DNA of 64,000 nucleotides from Streptomyces pilosus (lineage in GTDB: Bacteria > Actinomycetota > Actinomycetes > Streptomycetales > Streptomycetaceae). Below the pieces are notes generated by a model that saw only the letters and a program-made list of their open reading frames with translations, was not told the DNA's origin and made no database searches. The stretch lies in the NCBI RefSeq assembly GCF_014649835.1, contig NZ_BMTU01000001.1:186001-250000 (forward strand), read 5' to 3'. The position numbers and the translations under genes were made by a program. Of this stretch, positions 25,785 through 35,331 are shown in pieces. Every line of letters begins with the position of its first letter. Positions within the stretch are counted from its first letter, which is position 1.

Positions 25785-26459
25785 GTGATTCCGTCCGCGC
25801 CCTTAGGAACAGACGCCGCCGCAGGGTCCGTCGGCCTCGGCGCCGCCTCGGCTCCCGCCCCTTCGGGGGCCGCCGCCGAGCGCCGGTTCCGGTTCGAGCT
25901 GGCCGCCCATCCGGGTTCCCCGGCGCAGGCCAGACGCCTGACGAGGGCACGACTGACCGGCTGGTCGGTGTGCGAGGACACCTGCGACACGGCGGAACTG
26001 GTCGTCTCCGAACTCGTCACCAACGCCATCGTGCACACGGCGAGCAGCCACATAGTCTGCGAGCTGCACGACGGCGGCGATCTGGTGCGCATAGCCGTGC
26101 GGGACGAGGGCTGCGCGCCGGACAGACCGCGGGCGAACACCCGGCAGCGGCCGGAGGACGAGCACGGCAGGGGGCTGCTCCTCGTCGACGCCCTCTGTCA
26201 CTCCTGGGGCGCCCATGAGCAGGGGCCCGGTCTGCTGGTGTGGGCGGACCTGCCCCACCGGGCGGACCTCCCGCCCGAACCGGCCGAGCCCCGCAACGAC
26301 CTGGGCTGGGGCGCGCGCCCGAAGCCCGGCCCGGCCGGCGGCTCGGACGACGATCACGACCGGGACCACGAGGGCGACCGGGACGGCCACGGTGACGGCG
26401 GCACGGGGCGGACGGCCCGGCTCCGGCCGGTGTTCCCCCGGAACGGAGGAGCTGAGTGA
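25785..26459 (+). CDS. Anti-sigma-type ATP-binding protein (HATPase_c_2)
   Basis: 224 residues. One histidine-kinase-like ATPase domain with the N box ELVVSELVTNAIVH near residues 75-88, the G1 box VRDEGCAP near 108 and the G2 box HGRGLLLVDAL near 132. There is no sensor or phospho-acceptor region, so it resembles RsbW/SpoIIAB anti-sigma kinases, as is common next to XRE/DUF397 pairs in Streptomyces. The last 40 residues are a low-complexity Asp/His/Gly/Arg tail, possibly metal-binding. The GTG at 25785 is chosen because the promoter places the transcript start there; a GTG at 25776 is the alternative. Confidence 0.85.
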   Translation: MIPSAPLGTDAAAGSVGLGAASAPAPSGAAAERRFRFELAAHPGSPAQARRLTRARLTGWSVCEDTCDTAELVVSELVTNAIVHTASSHIVCELHDGGDLVRIAVRDEGCAPDRPRANTRQRPEDEHGRGLLLVDALCHSWGAHEQGPGLLVWADLPHRADLPPEPAEPRNDLGWGARPKPGPAGGSDDDHDRDHEGDRDGHGDGGTGRTARLRPVFPRNGGAE

Positions 26460-26899
26460 CGGGCGCTCCCGGCACCGGTCTGCTGCTGACCCTGGACTCA
26501 CTGGTCCGCATCCAGCGCGGACGGCAGCCCCGGGCCGCCGCCCGGCGGCTGCCGGTCCCGGACGGCATGACGGCCCCGATGGGCTGCGACGCCGTGGCGG
26601 TTCCCGCCCGGCTCGGGCCGCTGGTGCTGCCCAGGCTGCCGCGGGTCGGGTGCGTCTACGCCGATGAGGCGCACTGGTGGTGGCTGGTCCCGTCCGACTC
26701 CGACTACGCCCTGGAGTGGCCCGCGCCCGCGCACTACGCGACCGGCGCGGTCCTGCCCGACGCGGAGGCCCCCGACCTGCCCGGCCTGATCCACCGACCG
26801 GACGGCACGCTCCCCTACACCCCGCCGATCCCGCTCTACCTGGCCCTCTGCCGCCTCACGGGCACCCCGCCCGCCTGGTCCCGCCCGGTCACCGCCTAA
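26456..26899 (+). CDS. Hypothetical protein coupled to the ATPase gene
   Basis: 147 residues, no recognised domain. Visible features are a Trp-rich segment (HWWWLVPSDSDYALEWP near residues 73-90), many Pro residues and no membrane helix. The GTG overlaps the ATPase stop codon (GTGA), implying coupled translation and a linked role, perhaps as partner of the ATP-binding protein. The last 45 bp of the gene are duplicated in the following intergenic stretch. Confidence 0.75.
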   Translation: MTGAPGTGLLLTLDSLVRIQRGRQPRAAARRLPVPDGMTAPMGCDAVAVPARLGPLVLPRLPRVGCVYADEAHWWWLVPSDSDYALEWPAPAHYATGAVLPDAEAPDLPGLIHRPDGTLPYTPPIPLYLALCRLTGTPPAWSRPVTA

Positions 26900-27129
26900 G
26901 TCCCCCGACGGGGACCGTGCGGAGCCGCTTCACGGTGACCGCGCAGGACGACCGCCCACCGGGACCGTGCGGAGCCGCCTCACGGGCACCCCGCCCGCCT
27001 GGCCCGCCCGGTCACCGCGCAGGACCGCCCACGAGGACCGTGCGGAGCCGCGTCGCGGGGACCGTGCCGGGTCGTGTCACGGTCACCGCGTCACGCGGCG
27101 TCACGACGCCCGGGCGGCCGCTCACGGCG
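26900..27129. repeat. Imperfect repeats derived from the preceding gene end
   Basis: The unit GGACCGTGCGGAGCCGC occurs at 26912-26928, 26962-26978 and 27035-27051, with a decayed fourth copy from about 27058. Bases 26975-27018 repeat 26851-26896 (the 3' end of the preceding gene) with one two-base gap. No gene is seen here. Confidence 0.8.
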
Positions 27130-27315
27130 TCACGCCAGCACATCGCCGCCGCCGGCGTCCCTGCGGATGATCACGAGGAACATGTCGGTCGCGAGGTCCA
27201 TGACGACCTCGGCGGGCAGACCCTCCAGGCGCCGCGCGTGCGCGAACTCCTCCGCCGGCCATGAGCCGCGCGGTCCACCTGCGGGAAAGCGTTCGAGCAC
27301 TGTTCGCCCGTTCAC
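27130..27315 (-). CDS. Small hypothetical protein
   Basis: 61 residues. GTG at 27315 with GGAGG eight bases ahead. The body has high third-position GC and the pattern PAEEFAHARRLEGLPAEVVMDLATDMFLVIIRR, typical of a small folded protein with one helix and one strand. The family is not recognised. An open frame continues 15 codons upstream but crosses the ribosome site. Confidence 0.6.
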   Translation of the reverse strand: MNGRTVLERFPAGGPRGSWPAEEFAHARRLEGLPAEVVMDLATDMFLVIIRRDAGGGDVLA

Positions 27316-27444
27316 CCTGCCACCTCCATGTTGCGCTGTACTCGTAGAGTTAAACGCCAACCATGGGGCGAACGCCTCGCCCGGTGACGGTACTGAGACG
27401 TAGTTGACACCCGTTCACCGCCAAGTGTGAGCGGGCTCTCGCCC

Positions 27445-27693
27445 CTACGGAGCAATCGGTGACGCTGCGTGACGCTCACCGGACGCGTGGTGAGCTGCGG
27501 ACCCGCGTGACCGGATCGGGTGCGCGGGTCCGGAACCCGGCCCGGTGCCCGCGGCCGCCGCTCGGGCGCGCCTGGCCTCCGCGACCGCCCGCGCGAGCAG
27601 GCTCTCCGCCTCGGTGACGCCCTGGTGACGCCCTGGTGACGCCCTGGTGACGCCCTGGACGAGCGTGTCGGGCGCCGCCGTCAGCCGCGCCAT
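27445..27693 (-). CDS. Possible small protein containing an 11-bp repeat expansion
   Basis: 82 residues from the ATG at 27693. The first half (starting MARLTAAPDTLVQGVT and resuming EAESLLARAVAEARRAR) has coding-like third-position GC and a helical pattern. The intervening 11 residues are produced by extra copies of an 11-bp repeat. The C-terminal half is low complexity with weaker codon bias. No clear ribosome site. It may be a real small gene or chance. Confidence 0.35.
   Translation of the reverse strand: MARLTAAPDTLVQGVTRASPGRHQGVTEAESLLARAVAEARRARAAAAGTGPGSGPAHPIRSRGSAAHHASGERHAASPIAP
27613..27656. repeat. Four tandem copies of an 11-bp unit
   Basis: GGTGACGCCCT repeated four times without change (27613, 27624, 27635, 27646). 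Three extra copies equal 33 bp, which keeps a minus-strand frame open. The rest of 27694-27886, up to the aquaporin gene, holds no gene. Confidence 0.9.
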
Positions 27694-27886
27694 CGGCCCG
27701 TCGACCCCGGCGGGCCCGGGAGGGCCCGGGAGGGCCCGGGTACACCGTCGCCCGCCCGCCACCGCTGGAGGGGCATATTGGGCCGTTGGAATCAAATGTG
27801 ACGCCCCGCGCGCCCGATCACCGGGTTCGCTCTACTCTGCCGGTAGGGGGAGGAAAGGCCCACGCCATTCCTGCCGAGGAGAGCCG

Positions 27887-28783
27887 ATGGCTGAACGCAT
27901 TGCAGCAGCGCCACGTCGCCGTGGATACAAAGAAGGAATTGCCGGCGACATGCTCGCCGAATTCCTGGGAACCTTCGTCCTGCTCCTGCTGGGCATCGGG
28001 TCGGTGGCGGTCGCCGTCGTGGGCCTGCCCGGGTCGGGGCGGCAATTCGTGGAATTCGGGCCGGCCAACTGGCTCATCATCTCCTGGGGATGGGGCCTCG
28101 CCGTCGTCTTCGGCGTCTACGTCGCCGGCGGCATCAGCGGAGCCCACCTCAACCCCGCCGTGACTCTGGCCTTCGCCGTGCGCAGGGACTTCCCGTGGCG
28201 GAAGGTCCTGCCGTACTGGCTGGCCCAGGTCGTGGGCGCCTTCGTCGCCGCCGCGCTCGTCTACGCCTGCTACCGGTGGGCCATCGACGCGGCCAACACC
28301 AAGGCGGAACTCCCCCGGGACGAGTCACTGGCGACGTATTCCATCTTCGCCACCTTCCCCGCGGAATACTTCGGTAATTCGTGGTGGGGCCCGCTGCTCG
28401 ACCAGATCGTGGGTACGGGAATTCTCCTCCTGCTGATCTGCGCGCTCATCGACATGCGCAATGTGGCGCCGCTGTCGAATCTCCACCCGTTCCTCATCGG
28501 CCTGGTGGTCGTCGCGATCGGTCTCACGTTCGGCACCAATGCCGGCTACGCCATCAATCCGGCGCGCGATTTCGGCCCCCGGTTGTTCACCTTCTTCGAG
28601 GGCTGGGGCGACATCGCCCTGCCGGGGACCTTCGGGTGGTTCAGCGGCTACTGGTGGATCCCCATCGTCGGCCCGCTCATCGGCGGGGTCGCCGGTGTCC
28701 TCGTCTACGACCTGATCATCAAGCCGGTGCTCACCGCCCGGGCCGGGGCGCAGGAGGAAGGCCCCGCCACCGAGGAACCGTAG
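27887..28783 (+). CDS. glpF: Glycerol facilitator, aquaporin (MIP) family
   Basis: 298 residues with six helices and two half-helix pore loops. The NPA boxes are [11 protein letters not shown] near residue 88 and [13 protein letters not shown] near 225. The D directly after NPAR is the mark of aquaglyceroporins, as in E. coli GlpF. It moves glycerol down its gradient across the membrane. The ATG has GAGGAG about five bases ahead. glpK follows after 40 bp, so uptake and phosphorylation are in one operon. The promoter could not be resolved with confidence. Confidence 0.94.
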   Translation: MAERIAAAPRRRGYKEGIAGDMLAEFLGTFVLLLLGIGSVAVAVVGLPGSGRQFVEFGPANWLIISWGWGLAVVFGVYVAGGISGAHLNPAVTLAFAVRRDFPWRKVLPYWLAQVVGAFVAAALVYACYRWAIDAANTKAELPRDESLATYSIFATFPAEYFGNSWWGPLLDQIVGTGILLLLICALIDMRNVAPLSNLHPFLIGLVVVAIGLTFGTNAGYAINPARDFGPRLFTFFEGWGDIALPGTFGWFSGYWWIPIVGPLIGGVAGVLVYDLIIKPVLTARAGAQEEGPATEEP

Positions 28784-28823
28784 ATCCCCAGGCTCTGTCG
28801 TCACACCAGGAGAGGTGGCAGCG

Positions 28824-30350
<1,527 letters not shown>

Positions 30351-30361
30351 CGCATGACGGT

Positions 30362-30383
30362 GACCGCGCCGGGGGGCGCGGTC
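30362..30383 (+). terminator. Terminator after glpK
   Basis: 9-bp perfect stem GACCGCGCC/GGCGCGGTC with a 4-nt G loop, 12 bp after the stop codon and before a convergent small gene. Confidence 0.75.
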
Positions 30384-30391
30384 GGTGCGGG

Positions 30392-30583
30392 TCAGCGGTC
30401 GGCGATGTCCTCGCGGAGGCCGTCGGAGAACTCCCACCACGACAGCGGCAGCCAGTCGCCGTTCACGAACCCGTCGACCGTGGCCCCGCGACCGCGGACG
30501 GTCACCGTCGTGCCCACCGGGTAGGTCGTGCCGGACAGTCCCGGCACGGGGACGAGCAGGGTTCCCAGCCGTTGTGCCGCCAT
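30392..30583 (-). CDS. Small hypothetical protein
   Basis: 63 residues from an ATG with AAAGGGG six bases upstream. It looks like a small beta-rich protein (GTTYPVGTTVTVRGRGATVDGF) ending in a charged helix (WWEFSDGLREDIADR). The family is not recognised. It is convergent with glpK and divergent from the dehydrogenase gene, so it has its own promoter in the 154-bp gap. Confidence 0.6.
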   Translation of the reverse strand: MAAQRLGTLLVPVPGLSGTTYPVGTTVTVRGRGATVDGFVNGDWLPLSWWEFSDGLREDIADR

Positions 30584-30737
30584 GTCGGCCCCTTTCCGTT
30601 CTCGTAGGACGATACGTATGGGGACATTACCGGCTTGCCCCCCGGGACAGACCGGAGAACCATGAGAAATGGGTCACGCGGAGCATCGGGGGAGGCGCGG
30701 CACCGGACACGCACGCCACCGAGTGGAGGTCTCAGCC

Positions 30738-31877
30738 ATGAAGGCCGTCGTGTACAAGGGACCGTTCGAGGTTGCGGTCGAAGAAGTCGACAACCCCACC
30801 ATCCAGCATCCGAACGACGTGATCGTACGGGTCACCTCGACCGCGATCTGCGGTTCCGATCTGCACATGTACGAGGGCCGTACCGCGGCCGAGCCGGGCA
30901 TCACCTTCGGTCACGAGAACATGGGCACGATCGCGGAGGTCGGTCCGGGCGTCACCTCGCTCAAGGAGGGCGACCGGGTGGTCATGCCCTTCAACGTCGC
31001 CTGTGGGTTCTGCACCAACTGCGTGGACGGGTTCACCGGTTACTGTCTGACCGTCAACCCCGGCTTCCCGGGCGGCGCCTACGGCTATGTCGCCATGGGG
31101 CCGTGGAAGGGCGGCCAGGCGGAGTACCTGCGCGTCCCCTACGCCGACTTCAACTGCCTGAAGCTGCCGGAGGGAGAGGAACACGAGAAGGACTTCATCC
31201 TGCTCGCCGACATCTTCCCCACGGGTTACCACGGCTGTGAACTCGCCCAGGTGCGTCCCGGCGAGAGCGTCACGGTGTACGGCGCGGGTCCGGTCGGCCT
31301 GATGGCCGCCTACTCGGCGCTGCTGCGCGGCGCGAAGAAGGTGTTCGTCGTGGACCGGGTCCCCGAGCGGCTGCAGAAGGCCGAGGAGATCGGCGCGGTG
31401 CCCGTCAACTTCGCCGAGGGCGACCCGGTCGAGCAGATCCACGCGCAGACCGAGGGCATGGGCACCGACAAGGGCGTCGACGCCGTCGGCTACCAGGCGT
31501 CTGCGGGCGGCGGGGACACGGACCGGGAGGAGCCGGCGATCGTGCTGAACTCGCTGGTCCGCACCGTCCGCGCCACCGGCATGCTCGGCATCCCCGGGCT
31601 CTACGTCCCGTCCGACCCCGGTGCGCCCGACGAGCAGTCCAAGCAGGGCATGCTCCTCGTCGCGGTCGGCAAGCTCTTCGAGAAGGGCCTGAAGCTGGGC
31701 ACGGGGCAGTGCAACGTGAAGCGCTACAACCGGCAGCTGCGCGACATGATCATCGAGGGGCGGGCGAAGCCCAGCTTCGTGGTCTCCCACGAACTGCCCC
31801 TGGACCAGGCGCCGTCGGCCTACGACAAGTTCGACAAGCGCGTCGAGGGCTACACGAAGGTGATCCTGCACCCGTAG
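30738..31877 (+). CDS. Zinc-dependent, glutathione-independent formaldehyde dehydrogenase-like
   Basis: 379 residues of the medium-chain dehydrogenase family. Catalytic zinc ligands are in CGSDLHMYEGR (Cys near 38) and GHEN (His near 60). The structural-zinc Cys set is in CGFCTNC...YC near 90-104. The NAD-binding GAGPVGLMAA is near 179, and VDRVPERL, with the NAD-selecting Asp, follows. The long middle insert (GFPGGAYGYVAMGPWKGGQAEYL) is characteristic of the PFDH subgroup that dismutates or oxidises formaldehyde with tightly bound NAD+. The ATG has GGAGG eight bases ahead. Confidence 0.9.
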   Translation: MKAVVYKGPFEVAVEEVDNPTIQHPNDVIVRVTSTAICGSDLHMYEGRTAAEPGITFGHENMGTIAEVGPGVTSLKEGDRVVMPFNVACGFCTNCVDGFTGYCLTVNPGFPGGAYGYVAMGPWKGGQAEYLRVPYADFNCLKLPEGEEHEKDFILLADIFPTGYHGCELAQVRPGESVTVYGAGPVGLMAAYSALLRGAKKVFVVDRVPERLQKAEEIGAVPVNFAEGDPVEQIHAQTEGMGTDKGVDAVGYQASAGGGDTDREEPAIVLNSLVRTVRATGMLGIPGLYVPSDPGAPDEQSKQGMLLVAVGKLFEKGLKLGTGQCNVKRYNRQLRDMIIEGRAKPSFVVSHELPLDQAPSAYDKFDKRVEGYTKVILHP

Positions 31878-31934
31878 CCGGCGGCGACCTGCGGGCCCCG
31901 GGAGTAATTCGGATGCGCGGGCGGGCCGAGCGGT

Positions 31935-31968
31935 GGAACGGTGGACGGCGTCGGCCGTCCACCGTTCC
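31935..31968 (+). terminator. Terminator of the dehydrogenase gene
   Basis: 14-bp perfect inverted repeat (31935-31948 with 31955-31968), 6-nt loop. Confidence 0.8.
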
Positions 31969-31990
31969 CGTTCCCCTGCCAGGAGCCTTC

Positions 31991-32410
31991 GTGATCCAGC
32001 GCGTCACCGTGCCCTCCCTGTTCCCGCCGCCCGTCTACTCCCACGTCTCCGTCGTCGAGGCGGGCACCCGGCTGGCGTTCCTGGCCGGCTCCGTACCGCT
32101 GGACGCGGAGGGCGTACTGGTCGGCGAGGGGGACCCGGTGCGGCAGGCCCGGCAGGTCGTCGCCAACCTCGGGGAGCAGCTGCGGGCGGTGGGCAGCGAC
32201 CTGGAGCACGTCGTCGCGACGGACGTCCACGTCGTGAGCGCGGAGCCCGCCGTGCTCTCCGCCGTGTGGGACGTCGTCAAGGCGTCCGGGCTGAGCACCG
32301 GACCCCACTCGTCGACCCTGATCGGCGTGGCCTGCCTCGGATACACCGGGCAGCTCGTCGAGATCACGGCGACGGCGGTCGTCCCCGGCCCCGGTCCGGC
32401 CGCCGCGTGA
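31991..32410 (+). CDS. RidA/YjgF-family protein
   Basis: 139 residues. Fold pattern of the Rid family: the N-terminal strand SHVSVVEAGTRLAFLAGSVPLD, then the helix QARQVVANLGEQLRAVG, and VVATDVHV. The conserved end is STLIGVACLGYTGQLVEITATAV. The catalytic Arg of true RidA deaminases, usually in an R-x-x-x-x-V-x-x-L position near 105, is replaced by STLIGVA here, so reactive imine hydrolysis is uncertain. GTG start with AGGAG five bases upstream. It overlaps the next gene by four bases. Confidence 0.85.
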   Translation: MIQRVTVPSLFPPPVYSHVSVVEAGTRLAFLAGSVPLDAEGVLVGEGDPVRQARQVVANLGEQLRAVGSDLEHVVATDVHVVSAEPAVLSAVWDVVKASGLSTGPHSSTLIGVACLGYTGQLVEITATAVVPGPGPAAA

Positions 32411-32871
32411 CGGCGGGCGGGCCCGCGGTGGTCCTGCGCCGGGCGCACGCCGCCGACGCCGGGGCCGCGGCCGGTGTCTGGCTGCGCTCCTTCACCGCCG
32501 CGCTGCCGGACGTGGTCCGGCCCCGCTCCGACGACGAGGTGCGGGACTACTTCCGGCACGTCCTGGTGCCGCTGCGCGAGACGTGGGTGGCGGAGGCGGC
32601 GGGCGAGGGCGTCGTCGGCGTGCTGGTGCTGGAGGGTGAGGAGCTGGACCAGCTCTACCTGGAGCCGGGGTGGCGCGGGCGCGGGCTCGGCGACCGGTTC
32701 GTGGCGCTGGCCAAGGAACGCAGCCCCACCGGTCTGTCCCTGTGGACGTTCCAGGTCAACACGCCCGCGCACCGCTTCTACGAACGGCACGGCTTCACGG
32801 CCGTGGAGCGCACGGACGGCTCCGGCAACGAGGAGCGGGAGCCGGACGTGCGGTACCGGTGGCGGCCGTGA
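32407..32871 (+). CDS. GNAT-family N-acetyltransferase
   Basis: 154 residues. Acetyl-CoA-binding motif A is seen as LYLEPGWRGRGLGDRFVALAKE (R-G-x-G near 90), and motif B as NTPAHRFYERHGF near 122-134. Target unknown. GTGA overlap with the RidA stop suggests a coupled pair. Convergent with the peptidase with only 4 bp between stops. Confidence 0.88.
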   Translation: MTAGGPAVVLRRAHAADAGAAAGVWLRSFTAALPDVVRPRSDDEVRDYFRHVLVPLRETWVAEAAGEGVVGVLVLEGEELDQLYLEPGWRGRGLGDRFVALAKERSPTGLSLWTFQVNTPAHRFYERHGFTAVERTDGSGNEEREPDVRYRWRP

Positions 32872-32875
32872 GACC

Positions 32876-33886
32876 TCAGCCGCGGCGGGCGTAGCGGTCG
32901 GTCGCCGCCACCAGGGCGTCGTCCCCGGCCGCGCCGGTGTCGTGGCCGCCCTCGTCGACGATCACCAGCTCGCTGTCGGGCCAGGCGTGATGAAGCCGCC
33001 AGACGATGCCGAGGAGGTTGCCGAAGTCGAGGCTGCCCTGGACCAGGGTGCCGGGGATGCCCTTCAGCAGGTGGGCGTCGCGCAGGACGACACCCTGGTC
33101 GTCGCCCCCTCCCCCGCCCTCACCCTCGCCCTCGCCCTCGCCCTCGCCCTCGCCCTCGCCGAGGAAGTGGCCGTTGCCCCAGTAGTGGGTGACGGTACGG
33201 GCGAAGCCCAGGCGGAACACCGGGTCCCGGAAGCGTTCGACCGAGCCGGGCGGGGCGGGGATCATCGCCGTCTCCCAGTCGGTCCAGGCGAGCGCGGCCC
33301 GCTCCCTGACCTCCGGGTCGGGCGACTCCAGCAGCCGGTTGTAGGCGGCCGCCGGGTCGCCGTCGCGTTCGCCGGCGGGCAGCCCGGCGAGGAAGCGCGC
33401 GTGGGCCTCGGGGAAGACCGAGCCGAGCCCCCTGGTCAGCAGGGCCACCTCGGCGTCCGAACCGGTGGTCACTGCGGTCAGGACGAGTTCGGACACGACC
33501 CCGGGGTGGGTCTGCGCGTACCGCAGGCCGAGGGCCGACCCCCACGACACGCCCCACACCAGCCACCGCTCGATGCCCAGGTGGGCGCGGAGCCGCTCCA
33601 GGTCCGCCATCAGGTGGGCGGTGGTGTTGACGCTCATGTCGGTCGCGGGATCGCTCGCCGGGGGCAGTGACCGCCCGGCGCCGCGCTGGTCGAGCAGGAC
33701 GATGCGGTAGGCGGCCGGGTCGAAGTAGCGCCTGAGGTTGGGGCCCGCCGAGGAGCCCGGACCGCCGTGCAGCACGAGCGCGGGCTTGCCGTGCGGGTTT
33801 CCGCTGGTCTCCCAGTAGACGCGGTTGCCGTCACCGACGTCGAGCATGCCGTGGTCGTACGGTTCGATCTCCGGGTATCTGGGCAT
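32876..33886 (-). CDS. pip: Proline iminopeptidase with a Gly-Glu repeat insert
   Basis: 336 residues, alpha/beta hydrolase. Start PRYPEIEPYDHGMLDVGDGN, oxyanion HGGPGSS near residue 39, RGAGRS near 70, and nucleophile elbow GVSWGS (Ser near 113). The acid is in GSLDFGN near 285 and the final His in DEGGHD near 315. It removes N-terminal proline from peptides. Between the EHYWGNGHFLG-like segment and the conserved DDQ there is an insert of seven Gly-Glu dipeptides plus glycines, made by a hexamer repeat in DNA, that the family normally lacks. Confidence 0.93.
   Translation of the reverse strand: MPRYPEIEPYDHGMLDVGDGNRVYWETSGNPHGKPALVLHGGPGSSAGPNLRRYFDPAAYRIVLLDQRGAGRSLPPASDPATDMSVNTTAHLMADLERLRAHLGIERWLVWGVSWGSALGLRYAQTHPGVVSELVLTAVTTGSDAEVALLTRGLGSVFPEAHARFLAGLPAGERDGDPAAAYNRLLESPDPEVRERAALAWTDWETAMIPAPPGSVERFRDPVFRLGFARTVTHYWGNGHFLGEGEGEGEGEGEGEGGGGGDDQGVVLRDAHLLKGIPGTLVQGSLDFGNLLGIVWRLHHAWPDSELVIVDEGGHDTGAAGDDALVAATDRYARRG
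33116..33157. repeat. GCCCTC hexamer tandem repeat inside pip
   Basis: Seven hexamer units (six GCCCTC and one ACCCTC) encode the Gly-Glu dipeptide run on the minus strand. In-frame microsatellite prone to slippage. Confidence 0.9.
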
Positions 33887-33927
33887 CCGGGCAGGCTACC
33901 GGTGCCGGTGGGGGCCGCTCATCCCGT

Positions 33928-34641
33928 TTACGCGGTGTCCAGTCCGGCCGCGCCGGCCGCCGTGCGCAGGACGTCCCTGAGCATCCCGGGGGTGAGCCGG
34001 CCGGTGAAGGTGTTGCGCTGGCTGACGTGGAAACAGCCGAAGAGGTGCAGGCCGGGTCCCTCGGCCGCGTCCAGGGTGGTGCGGGCGCCGTGCGCGAAGG
34101 CGGGCCGGGGCCGGGGCACGGTCCAGCCTGCCTCGGCGAACGCGGGCAGTGCCGCCTGCCAGCCGAAGGCGCCGAGGACGAGCGCCGCCCGGAGGGTGGG
34201 CCGCAGCAGGTGCAGTTCCCGCACCAGCCAGGGCCGGCACGCGTCCCGCTCCTCGGGGGTGGGCTTGTTGGCGGGCGGGGCGCAGTGCACGGGCGAGGTG
34301 ACGCGGACCCCGTACAGCTCCAGTCCGTCGTCGGCGTGCGTGGCCGTCGGCCGGGAGGCGAGCCCCACGTCGTACAGCGCCCGGTACAGCACGTCCCCGG
34401 AACGGTCCCCGGTGAACATCCGGCCCGTGCGGTTGCCGCCGTGTGCCGCGGGGGCCAGGCCGACGATCAGCAGCCGGGCGTCCGGCGGCCCGAACCCGGG
34501 CACCGGCCTGCCCCAGTACGTCCAGTCCGCGAACGCCGCCCGCTTGGTACGGGCGACCTCCTCGCGCCATTCGACCAGCCGGGGGCAGGCACGGCAGCCG
34601 GCGATGCGCCGGTCGAGTCGGGAGAGGGGGCTCGGCTCCAT
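33928..34641 (-). CDS. Uracil-DNA glycosylase, family 5 (UdgB-like)
   Basis: 237 residues. Four-Cys iron-sulfur pattern beginning CRACPRL near residues 15-21 and completed by Cys residues near 120 and 136. Motif A GLAPAAHGGNRTGRMFTGDRSG near 60-80 has Ala/His instead of the catalytic Asp/Asn of other families, which is diagnostic for family 5. Late motif HVSQRNTFTGRLT near 205. It removes uracil and some other deaminated bases from DNA, including hypoxanthine and xanthine. The ATG at 34641 is chosen because TACCGT ends six bases before it (leaderless); the frame extends 19 codons upstream without conservation. Confidence 0.92.
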   Translation of the reverse strand: MEPSPLSRLDRRIAGCRACPRLVEWREEVARTKRAAFADWTYWGRPVPGFGPPDARLLIVGLAPAAHGGNRTGRMFTGDRSGDVLYRALYDVGLASRPTATHADDGLELYGVRVTSPVHCAPPANKPTPEERDACRPWLVRELHLLRPTLRAALVLGAFGWQAALPAFAEAGWTVPRPRPAFAHGARTTLDAAEGPGLHLFGCFHVSQRNTFTGRLTPGMLRDVLRTAAGAAGLDTA

Positions 34642-34647
34642 GGCTCC

Positions 34648-34653
34648 ACGGTA
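34648..34653 (-). promoter_or_regulatory. -10 box, leaderless, uracil-DNA glycosylase
   Basis: TACCGT on the minus strand, six bases before the ATG. No good -35, and no RecA-NDp 9-mer is present here. Confidence 0.45.
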
Positions 34654-34706
34654 GGTCCCGGGTGGGGGGACGGCGGTGAGCGGCCCTCTCCTGGACAATG
34701 CCCGGC

Positions 34707-35321
34707 ATGGACGACGCCTTCACGCTGCTGAGCCGGGCGACCGGCCTGCTCCCCCGCGGCGCGCGGTCGGGGATCGGCGCGACCGTCGAGGAGGTGCGCG
34801 ACTTCGAACGCCGGCAGGAGTGGGAGTTCGTACTGGAGCTGCTGCTGGATTTCGGGAACGGGCCTCCCGTCCCCGGGGCCTACTGGTCGCTGCTCGAGAC
34901 CGCCGCCCGCCAGCTGATGCTGGAGCGGACCGCGCGGTGGTGCGCCTGGCGCGAGGGCGAGACCCGGCACGGTGTCTTCCGGGCCGAGCTGACGCTGTTG
35001 CCGGCCGGGGAGGGCCGGCGTGTGACGGCTTTCCAGGGGGACGGGTGGCTGCGACCCGTGTGGGACATCGGTCTCAGGACGGCCGGGGGCGAGCCTGAGA
35101 TGTTCGTCGCGGTGGTGTGGGTGGAGGGCGCGGCGACGCTGGGGCCGGGTGAGAGCGCCCCGGTCCGGCTGGCCCCGCTCAGCCCCGGCCGTTGGCGTCA
35201 CCTCGTGCCCGGCGCGGTGCTCACCCTGCACGAGGGCCGTCCGGTGGGCGGGACGGCGACGGTCCTGGAGGTCGCGCCGCCCGCCGTGATCCCCGTACGG
35301 TCCGCGCGGCCGTCGGGCTAA
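34707..35321 (+). CDS. Hypothetical protein with an EF-Tu domain III-like C-terminal half
   Basis: 204 residues. The first 85 residues are helical with W and E (RDFERRQEWEFVLELLLDFG). From about 90 the pattern FRAELTLLPAGEGRRVTAF ... WDIGL ... LGPGESAPVRL ... LVPGAVLTLHEGRPVGGTATVLEV follows the strand order of elongation-factor Tu domain III, including the closing EGGRTVGAG-like turn. This is a pattern-level inference; no GTPase motifs are present. GACAAT ends seven bases before the ATG, suggesting a leaderless transcript. The stop codon overlaps the -10 box of the next gene. Confidence 0.65.
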   Translation: MDDAFTLLSRATGLLPRGARSGIGATVEEVRDFERRQEWEFVLELLLDFGNGPPVPGAYWSLLETAARQLMLERTARWCAWREGETRHGVFRAELTLLPAGEGRRVTAFQGDGWLRPVWDIGLRTAGGEPEMFVAVVWVEGAATLGPGESAPVRLAPLSPGRWRHLVPGAVLTLHEGRPVGGTATVLEVAPPAVIPVRSARPSG

Positions 35322-35324
35322 GGT
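35319..35324 (+). promoter_or_regulatory. -10 box, leaderless, S4-domain gene
   Basis: TAAGGT overlaps the previous stop codon and ends seven bases before the ATG at 35332. Confidence 0.45.
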
Positions 35325-35331
35325 CGGGACC

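Noticed and set aside
27613..27656. Regular short repeats as a possible CRISPR array
   Set aside because: Units are 11 bp, directly adjacent with no spacers; a simple tandem repeat.
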